This document shows, piece by piece, positions 58,201 to 64,000 of a DNA stretch of 64,000 nucleotides. Source of the DNA: Bedellia somnulentella (taxonomy: Eukaryota; Arthropoda; Insecta; Lepidoptera; Bedelliidae). The position numbers and the translations under genes were made by a program. The notes beneath the pieces were generated by a model that ran no database searches, had not been told where the DNA came from, and was given only the letters and a program-made list of their open reading frames with translations. The DNA lies in NCBI GenBank assembly GCA_963576735.1, contig OY755189.1, forward strand, positions 1,922,001 through 1,986,000, read 5' to 3'. The number at the start of each line of letters is the position of its first letter. Positions within the stretch are counted from its first letter, which is position 1.

Positions 58201-61200
58201 AGTGCTAGGCCTCGTATCCCCAGACGTTCGAGCTTTCTGAGCAAAATCACATGTGAAACAGTATCAAATGCTTTTGATAAGTCTAGGAATATGCCCAAAC
58301 AAGCATCACCGTTATCTAAAGCCTGAGTGACTTTACTGAGAAGACCATGAATAGCATCCTCTGTGGACCTATTATTGCGGAATCCAAATTGGTTAGGTGA
58401 AAGGAGCTCAAACTTTTCGAGATAGTTTGTTAATCTCTTGGCAACAACTTTCTCCAGTATTTTTGAAAATGCACAGAGTAGAGAAATTGGTCGGTAGTTA
58501 GAGGGATCAGTTTTTTTACCAGATTTGTGAATTGGAACAATTTTTGCTGTCTTCCATGTGTCGGGGAATACCCCAGAAGATAAACTTTTGTTAACAATAA
58601 AGGTTAGTGGTTCAATCAGATAAGGGCGTAACTTTTTAATTGTGAGGTTTGTAATTTTGTCCATACCTGGCGCGCTTTCAGAAACAAGAATATCTATAAT
58701 AGACGAGACTTCAACTGAATCAGAAGGAGTGTAAAAGAAGGAATGAGGTGAGTCGGAAGCATGATCTAGTTCCAAAGCTAATTCGCTTTCTGTTTGGTGG
58801 ATTTCCTGTAATATCTTATTTGCTAGATTTTGACCGACAGTAGCAAAAAATTCGTTGCAATTTGTGAGAGACATTTCAGGGGAGGTATGTGATGAAAGAA
58901 GCTCAGAACATGGTGATTTTGCTTTATTAAGGCAGCAAATATTTTTTATAGTTTTCCACAATTTCTTAGGGTTTCGAGTATTTGTTGCAAGTTCTTCACT
59001 CTCATATTGTACTTTTAGTTTTTTTAGAAGTTCGCCTAGAAAATTTCGGTATCGCTTGTAGCTTGATTGTAGTATTAGGTTACTCGGTTCTTTTTTTAAA
59101 TTTTAAGTCGAGATTGTCACGATGTTGCATACACCTTAAAAGGCCAGGTGTGACCCATTTTTTAAGATGGGCTTTTTTTCTACTAATCGTTTTTAGATGC
59201 GTGTGTTTGTTTATGTGTTGCGTCAAGGTGGTAACAAAAATTTTGGCTGCGTCAGAAGCATTGTCTGAGTCGTACATTGACGACCAGATAGAAGGATTCT
59301 GCAATTCTAGAGCCAGTTCTGTATAGTGAATCTTCGATATAGTTTTGATGTGCTTAGGTCTCTTAATACGGGTTTGGATGCCAGTAATTACAACATCATG
59401 ATCAGTTATGCCAGAGGCGAAGACAATTCCTACACCTTGTAGCGAACATTCCAAAAAAACGTGGTCTAAGCAAGCCTTATCTCTAGTAGGCACAGTAATT
59501 GCTGGAATAAGGTTCATCTCTGCTGCCAGACAGAGGTAATTGGTTACATTATTATTCCTGTCTAACAGATCAATGTTAATGTCACCCGCAACAATGATTT
59601 TTCTATTAGACATGACCTTTTTCCCTACAGACTCGAGACCCATCATAAAATCATCTAGTGCTTTGGAGCTATTGTCAGAAGGTGAGCGATAAATACATAT
59701 GATAGAGAAATTGTTGGAAAAATCTAATGCTAGGCAATCCGCCCCTAAAATAGTCGGCTCCGTTACTGAAACAGACCATTCCTCCCTAACATACACGGTG
59801 ACATTCGGTAAGTATGATAATGTCCAAATCAAATTTTAGTCGATGCAGTAGCAACAAAAACTCATCAAAGAATGTGAAAAATAACATAACATAAACCCCG
59901 CCAGTGTCGAAATTTTTCTTTCCTTTAATAACATCTTTTATTTATGAGTAATAATCCCCACATGAGGAATTCATTTAAAAAAACATTAAATAAACGTTCA
60001 ACCCGTTTATCCCCGAAGGGGTTGGCAGAGGTACAAATACTTCTGAACTCACATGGCAGCGCCATCTAGTGTCCAAAGAAGGTACCCACGTTTTGCTTAG
60101 ACAGTGAACTCACGTGATAGGGGGCAGGCCTATCGCCGTTTTGTACGAATACACTGTCACATGACTAAGTACAACTCAGCCATGTGGGTTTCCTCACGAT
60201 GTTTTCCCTCACCGTTAACAACCATGATAAATTAACCACACATATGACTTTAGAAAAGACAAATTGGTGTAGGCCCGACCCAGGATTGGAACTCACGCCC
60301 TTCTGTTTTCGGGCGGGTGTTCTACCCACTGGACTATCATGTCGCATTAGAATAGATCGCATTAAATGTGAAAAAATTGTTTGTTAATACTTAAAATGCT
60401 GTTAGACCCAAAGTTTGACAAAGGCTTCCCCTAAAGTAGCAGATTTAATCGTTAATGCTACTTCTAATATGTTCTATCAGATCAATCCAAAGTCAGAGCA
60501 TATTAAAAAATTGCATCAAAGTCAGTAGTGATATTGGATTGAATCAGGCGTTACTTTGCGGAAATCCATAGCAATACTAATATTAATAAATTTCTTCGCT
60601 TAATTCCGCTAAATACCTGCAGTCTTCATTCAACATGCGCTGTGCACCGCCCGCCCTCCCACTTACAAGAAATCGAAAAGCAGACAATGCACAACACACA
60701 CACACACAAGCGAAAACCACAGGCAACCACAAACATGCGACGCGTTTCGACTCAACACGAGTCATTGTCGAGCAGTAGACAGTTCGGCAGCTGACCACCG
60801 AGTCGGTTGCATGAAGACTGCAGGTATTTAGCGGAATTAAGCGAAGAAATTTATTAATATTAGTATTGTCAGTAGTGATATTAAATGGACAAACAATTAT
60901 TGATGGTAGATCTACATTTCTCTTTATTCCTGAGTTGGATTTACACTATTGTTTCTTTTTTTAGTCATATGTATAGTTAATTTATCAAGGTTCTTTATGG
61001 TCAGGGAAAACATAGTTATTGTCAACAGGCTATGATTATTAGACATTTGTGCTGATCTAAACCCTGTTCAGAAAACTTCCTAACGCAGCTCATAACCTCT
61101 AACAAACCTTTTAATAGAAGTTAATTTAAACCTATGACAACACATATACATTACATTACCTAAAGAATACATATTCCTTTAGTAAAACAGTACATACATA

Positions 61201-63385
61201 TACTCACGCCATTAGTTCCCATTGGGGTAGGCAGAGACTATTGATTGCCACTTCGTACGATCCTGACAAACCTCTCTAGCTTCGTTTACATCCATCAATC
61301 TTTTCATACATGCTCTTTTATTCTTCATACTTCGGACGCCAGCCTTTTTGAGCACACTCTCAATTTGGTCCAAGTGTGTTCTCGTAGTAAAACAGTGTTA
61401 TGCTTAAAACAAAATTTTAACACAAACCATTCTTAAGTTTAAGTTGATGATCCCTTATTCGGTCGATAGCTTTCAACTGCAAGCTAACTAACGGCATGCA
61501 CTCCCTGGCCTGAGCTTGGAGCTTCTCATCCTCATAAATCAACATGTCGTTGAACATTTGCTGTAGTCTTAACAGGAAACTGTTTTTAGTCGTCTGGAAG
61601 AATAAAAATAGTTTTGAAAAATAATCATCTGTGCCATCGTAGAATCCTACTCATAATCATTATTTTGGCCACCATTACGAAAAATATACTAGCTAATCCA
61701 TAAATGAAAGCCATAATACCTATTGCTTCTGCAATAATGCATTTTAAATTTTTATTTCAATAAATTCATATAAGGGTATTAGGACTTTTTATAATTATTG
61801 TTGGGCGATGGGGCTGCAGACCTAGAAGATCACCAACAATCCTTTATTTTAAAATAATTTCCCTCACAAACATTGAAAAGTAGGAGGTTTCCGATTTAGA
61901 AGCTCTGGCTACCCCTTTTTGGGACTTACACTGTGAGTATTTATGTAATTAATATTATTATAATTACCAAAAAAAAGTAATACAATAATAATTCATAAAA
62001 TGCATCATACATATAAGGGTGTTAAGGGGGCTAAAATAGCAGTCGGGCATTTGTGGTAAAGTTAGGAAAGGTAGAATTGGTAGAAATCTATAAAATAATA
62101 AAATAATGTTTTTAGACTAGCTGGTGACATAAGGAATAAATTACAATCAAGAATCACAAGACAGTTGTATTCAATTACTCCTTCTCCAGTAGAAATCAAG
62201 GGGTGTATTAAATAGGAATAATGTATTTATAATTTGTTACTTACCAAAATATTTACAGGTAGAAGTTTCTCAGTCTTTGCATCATTCTCATTATGTATGA
62301 ATGTCTGAACAGCACTCAAAGTTCCAAAACAGTAAAACAGTTTTCTTTCAATTGCTGACAGCGCCAACCTGAGTTTACTCAGACTCTGTTCTTTAGGGTA
62401 TGTAATGATATCACCATTCTGAAAATATAGTAGATAAATCAAATGGTGTAATATGAATGATAATGGAGGAACATGCATGTAGGTTAATATATTTCCTGCT
62501 TTTGATAACACTTTTTACATATATAACAGATTCTCAATTATTTCTATAACTTTTGACGCATTGTAACTTAAGTCTTGTCTGTTTTACTCTTACTAGACAA
62601 ACAACAAACATACATATTCTCACGGCTATAAATCCCTGGTAGGGGTAGTTAGAGCTAAGGAATTTGAAATTCCTCAGCCACATTTTGAAAGTTGAGTGGG
62701 GAAAAGATGGTAAAATAAAGGTTGTTGGTGTTGGGTCTCCAACCGCATTTCCATTACATTTACGTACACCCACTGGAAGAAATGGGGTAGTGCTATTCTA
62801 AGCCCACACTACACAGTCAAACAAAATACATGATAAAGGACTATAATAAAGGTATTAACTTGAGGCTTATGATCATTTATACTTTTTCAAGGCTTTAAAG
62901 TTATAGCTGCATTGTATATGTCACCTTAGAATAGCATCAAACCACTTATTCCATGTGTGTCAGCAGGTATTAGGGACTAAGTGCATTGAGGCTTTGGGTA
63001 AGTGTTGGTCGCTTAATGTGGTTCGAGACCCCGTCACTAATAACATTTTATTTAAGACCTTTTCCGACTGAACTAATAGAAGTAGGCAACTTTTAAATCC
63101 TGAGGCTCTGACTATCCCTTTTTGGGTTTAATAGCCAGATACTAATGAAAGAAAATCGTGAGGATTACTTACAATTACAAATCCAATATACTTTAAGTAG
63201 TCCGCAAACTCTTCCACCTTCAGAGATGTATTTATAAGTTCACTTTTTATGTTTCTGAACTCATAATCATGGGGGTTCTCCAAAATACAATTGATATATG
63301 CTCGCAATTTGTTCAGTGTTTTACTAAACAATTCGGAACTTTTGCAATACTGTTCAAACAAAGCAAGGCGAGTCATATCTTCCAT
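49285..63385 (-). CDS. NGLY1: Peptide:N-glycanase, NGLY1/Pngl-like (complete, 10 exons)
   Basis: Exons in coding order: 63385-63173, 62418-62245, 61593-61428, 56241-56063, 55260-55078, 53966-53818, 52449-52276, 51409-51135, 50484-50323, 49448-49285; 1839 nt, 612 aa (human 654), phases consistent. Cytosolic amidase that removes N-glycans from misfolded glycoproteins exported from the ER, coupled to the proteasome. Domains: PUB domain (about 10-105), linker, zinc-binding CxxC pairs (C218/C221 and C248/C251), transglutaminase-like core with [10 protein letters not shown] (catalytic C274), DHVW (H301) and WVHVDPCE (D318), GWGKKLSYI and VTWRY, then a C-terminal PAW domain (about 413-612) with [10 protein letters not shown] and [12 protein letters not shown]. 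All catalytic residues are present. Exon 3 uses a weak donor, G|GTTTGT. Exon 5 follows a C10 tract and has a decayed duplicate in intron 4. Confidence 0.95.
49491..49604. repeat. SINE D short inverted dimer beside last NGLY1 exon
   Basis: Flanked by ATTTTTTGAACTTAT (right copy 49605-49619; left copy 49475-49490 with one extra T). Tail sequences at both ends. The left duplication begins only about 24 bp from the acceptor of the final peptide:N-glycanase exon. Confidence 0.8.
49640..50085 (-). repeat. SINE C-like copy joined to a GC-rich repeat
   Basis: 50085 down to about 49900 matches SINE C (TTGACGTGCCCTCCAAAGCA, GGGATAATCTGGTGATT, tRNA-like end). 49640-49800 is GC-rich (GTGGGGGCTCAGTAGCCCCG) and unlike the neighbours; its origin was not identified. 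Confidence 0.55.
50573..50685 (-). repeat. SINE B 3' piece
   Basis: Complement of the 3' third (AACGTTCACGCCGTTTATCC to ACCCACGTTTTGCTTAGAC). Intron 8 of peptide:N-glycanase. Confidence 0.7.
50945..51115 (-). repeat. RTE 3' end fragment
   Basis: CCATTGGGGTAGGCAGGGAC to CTCCGGACTTTCGCTTC, ending about 20 bp from the peptide:N-glycanase exon 8 donor. Confidence 0.7.
51441..51654 (-). repeat. SINE A copy
   Basis: Full-length type with internal deletions near 51555 and 51590; begins about 30 bp upstream (gene sense) of the peptide:N-glycanase exon 8 acceptor. Confidence 0.82.
51930..52135 (-). repeat. SINE A copy, older
   Basis: Lacks the TATG tail; core CTCTTACGACACCCGCGGGT visible. Intron 7 of peptide:N-glycanase. 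Confidence 0.7.
52500..52735. repeat. Cluster of SINE A tail pieces
   Basis: A minus-strand piece (52500-52565), then two plus-strand 3' ends (52570-52637, 52678-52720), each ending in GAGT-TATGTATG tails. Intron 6 of peptide:N-glycanase. Confidence 0.65.
52758..53016 (+). repeat. SINE A copy, 13-bp target duplication
   Basis: Flanked by AATTACTATGAAT (52745-52757, 53017-53029). Full length. Confidence 0.87.
53397..53480 (-). repeat. SINE A 3' piece, older
   Basis: Complement of the GGGATTTATAGCCGTGAGTA end, diverged, without a clean tail. Confidence 0.55.
53525..53773 (-). repeat. SINE A copy, 12-bp target duplication
   Basis: Flanked by ATCTCAAATTTA (53513-53524, 53774-53785). Full length; its 5' side lies about 33 bp after the exon 6 donor of peptide:N-glycanase. 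Confidence 0.88.
54054..54309 (+). repeat. SINE A copy, 12-bp target duplication
   Basis: Flanked by TTGAATAAATTA (54042-54053, 54310-54321). Full length; intron 5 of peptide:N-glycanase. Confidence 0.88.
54334..54824. mobile_element. TTA-flanked MITE (PIF/Harbinger-like)
   Basis: 491 bp with 14-bp terminal repeats AAGGAGGATGGGCA / TGCCCATCCTCCTT and a 3-bp duplication TTA (54331-54333, 54825-54827). No coding capacity. Lies in peptide:N-glycanase intron 5, next to a SINE A copy. Confidence 0.75.
55566..55677 (-). pseudogene. Decayed duplicate of peptide:N-glycanase exon 5
   Basis: Lies in intron 4 of the peptide:N-glycanase gene, about 310 bp upstream of the real exon 5 in the same orientation. 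It copies the poly-C/CAG acceptor and about the first 110 nt of the exon. Conceptual residues include [14 protein letters not shown] and RCGEWAN, so the catalytic Cys motif is kept. The zinc Cys equivalent to C248 reads Arg, and similarity stops shortly after the motif, with no donor in register. Read as an exon or local tandem duplication that decayed; inclusion in mRNA looks unlikely. Confidence 0.75.
55740..55960. repeat. Scrambled SINE A pieces
   Basis: A minus-strand 3' piece (ATAAATCCCAAAAAGGGGTA) joined to a plus-strand head and core (CTACCCATAGGAGTCGTAAC). Old. Confidence 0.55.
56666..59832 (-). pseudogene. Broken LINE endonuclease/reverse transcriptase
   Basis: Open blocks in order: 59832-59080 (endonuclease: GDINIDLLD and [10 protein letters not shown]), 58961-58147 (reverse transcriptase: [30 protein letters not shown]), 57650-57321 ([17 protein letters not shown]) and 57289-56666 ([16 protein letters not shown] to [11 protein letters not shown]). 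Breaks: a frameshift/stop after the endonuclease, a 488-bp insertion after QYVQSKF, a stop just after SILGPI, and a frameshift near 57300. No intact protein can be made. Clearly related to, but distinct from, the intact LINE at 23.8-26.6 kb. Confidence 0.8.
57659..58146. mobile_element. MITE-like insertion inside LINE
   Basis: 488 bp with perfect 16-bp terminal inverted repeats (CGGTATGCAAAGTTTT and its complement) flanked by AATT on both sides (57655-57658, 58147-58150), consistent with a 4-bp target duplication. The reverse-transcriptase reading frame is interrupted exactly here and resumes on the other side. No coding capacity. Superfamily not assigned; AATT is not the TTAA used by piggyBac or Kolobok. 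Confidence 0.7.
59898..59985 (+). repeat. SINE D tail fragment
   Basis: TTTCTTTCCTTTA and ATAATCCCCACATGAGG; abuts the truncated 5' end of the LINE and a SINE B copy. Confidence 0.65.
59990..60355 (-). repeat. SINE B copy, full length with tRNA-like head
   Basis: Head in minus reading: GATAGTCCAGTGGGTAGAAC (A box) and GAGTTCCAATCC (B box), then the body. Best full-length copy here; peptide:N-glycanase intron 3. Confidence 0.82.
60536..60867. mobile_element. Penelope-like insertion with inverted arms
   Basis: Bounded by a 15-bp direct duplication GTCAGTAGTGATATT (60521-60535, 60868-60882). It contains 58-bp perfect inverted arms (60572-60629, 60811-60868) around a GC-rich core. On the minus strand the core reads TGACTCGTGTTGAGTCGAAACGCG (split here as TGACTCGTGTTG then AGTCGAAACGCG), that is, a stem-loop followed by GAAAC, like the hammerhead ribozymes of Penelope-like retroelements. 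The CTGATGA box is degenerate. Non-coding. In intron 3 of peptide:N-glycanase. Confidence 0.5.
61192..61384 (-). mobile_element. RTE copy, 5' truncated, recent
   Basis: 193 bp almost identical to the RTE 3' end at 36.8-37.0 kb, flanked by TAGTAAAACAGT (61180-61191, 61385-61396). Lies about 44 bp downstream of the exon 3 donor of peptide:N-glycanase. Confidence 0.88.
61785..61945 (+). repeat. SINE A copy, old
   Basis: Middle and 3' part (TTGTTGGGCGATGGGG, CTCTGGCTACCCCTTTTTGG) without a TATG tail. Confidence 0.55.
62607..62814 (-). repeat. SINE A copy
   Basis: Full-length type with an internal deletion at the core; intron 1 of peptide:N-glycanase. Confidence 0.8.
62915..63145 (+). repeat. 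SINE A copy, old
   Basis: Diverged head (CCTTAGAATAGCATC) and 3' part (CTCTGACTATCCCTTTTTGG). Ends close to the exon 1 donor of peptide:N-glycanase. Confidence 0.5.
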
Positions 63386-64000
63386 TTTGAGGATCTACTT
63401 TTAACACTTTTACAATGGCTTCTGATAAGAACACTAGATACCAGCTTTTTGATAAATTGTACTGTTGTGTTGTCTTGTCATGTCAATTTTGATTTGTCAT
63501 TTCATATCATAACATTTGTTCAAAAACCATAAACTGAACAATAATTTAGTTAATGTATAGCTTAATAAATATATTTTAGCTAATTCACGTTTAAATATTT
63601 CAATTTTTAATGGATTTTAATATATTTATATAGCTTCAAGAGTTTGAAGTCTAAAAATCTTGAAATAATTTTAAAACTATTCAAATTTTACTGCATCTTG
63701 ACCAAAATCAGATTGAGTTGTCATAATGGAAAAGGAAATGGTACGGTTCCGGTTCCGTTAGGGTATGTCCATAGAGTAAAGTAATACACTGGATAGGTAT
63801 GTATAAAAAGGGTAGCCCCGCTGAACAGAAGGGTAAGTCCGTTATAATGATGGACTAGACTGGCTGGTAATATAACTGGACTGATCTGATGGACTAGTGG
63901 ACTTGCTGGACCGCGGAATTTCCGCGCCCGGAATTTTTAACGGCGTTTCGTTTCACTCAAATTGAATACTTCCATGACGACGAAGAATGATCACAACAAA
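63386..64000. promoter_or_regulatory. 5' flank of peptide:N-glycanase
   Basis: AT-rich to 63700, then more GC-rich with tandem-like GGTTCCGGTTCCG and repeated GGACTxGxTGGA motifs (63850-63910). No gene recognised before the window end; the promoter is inferred from position. Confidence 0.3.

Larger units (their letters stand above)
56309..59876 (-). mobile_element. LINE, Jockey/CR1-group, in peptide:N-glycanase intron 3
   Basis: Second non-LTR element, same orientation as the host gene. The 3' tail is a repeat of TCAAAT units (56309-56327, plus-strand reading), followed by a TTTATTTCC stretch like that beside the tail of the LINE at 23.4 kb. Coding parts run from endonuclease (59876-59080) through reverse transcriptase to the C-terminal region (ending 56666). 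5' truncated near 59876 inside the endonuclease. Interrupted by a 488-bp inverted-repeat element at 57659-58146. Confidence 0.78.

Noticed and set aside
1..64000. CRISPR arrays, operons, ribosome binding sites
   Set aside because: The window is eukaryotic; the repeats are dispersed transposons without regular spacers.

Overview
This is insect nuclear DNA, most likely from a butterfly or moth (Lepidoptera). The genes are split by GT-AG introns, the background is AT-rich, and the repeats are of lepidopteran types: an RTE-type LINE ending in TATG repeats, SINEs with a GTCGTAAGAGGCGACTAAGG core, and Helitron-like elements starting TCCTACTAATATTATAAATG. The lepidopteran call is inferred from the repeats; I cannot name the species.

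Three complete single-copy host genes can be spliced from the sequence with every exon phase agreeing. (1) A TMEM214-like ER membrane protein, plus strand, 10 exons, 5567-29789, 667 aa. (2) A TATDN1-like TatD deoxyribonuclease, minus strand, 7 exons, 43326-34787, 340 aa. (3) A cytosolic peptide:N-glycanase (NGLY1/Pngl), minus strand, 10 exons, 63385-49285, 612 aa, with the Cys-His-Asp triad. A fourth gene, fem-1-like, enters from the left with only its first coding exon (minus, 2347-2195). TMEM214 and TATDN1 are convergent; fem-1 and TMEM214 are divergent, with a 2.6 kb transposon between their start codons.

Most of the rest is transposable elements, often nested. Left edge to 5.2 kb: SINEs, the fem-1 exon, and a TTA-flanked element carrying two TTAA-flanked copies. 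5.5-30 kb: TMEM214, whose introns 7 (10.4 kb) and 8 (6.0 kb) hold RTE fragments, SINEs, a hAT element and an antisense LINE with a 947-codon open endonuclease/reverse-transcriptase frame. 30-34.8 kb: 3' UTR and nested MITEs. 34.8-43.3 kb: TATDN1, with intron 5 holding an RTE copy, a hAT inside it and a SINE inside that. 43.8-47.1 kb: a dead mariner and a P-element-like transposon with a small THAP gene. 49.3-63.4 kb: peptide:N-glycanase, with a decayed copy of its catalytic exon, a broken LINE, a Penelope-like insertion and many SINEs.

The two most unusual items are the P-like transposon (31-bp terminal repeats, 8-bp target duplication, two-exon THAP-only frame) and a tRNA-derived retroposon family whose copies are often inverted, with tail sequence at both ends, each bounded by 12-15 bp target duplications.
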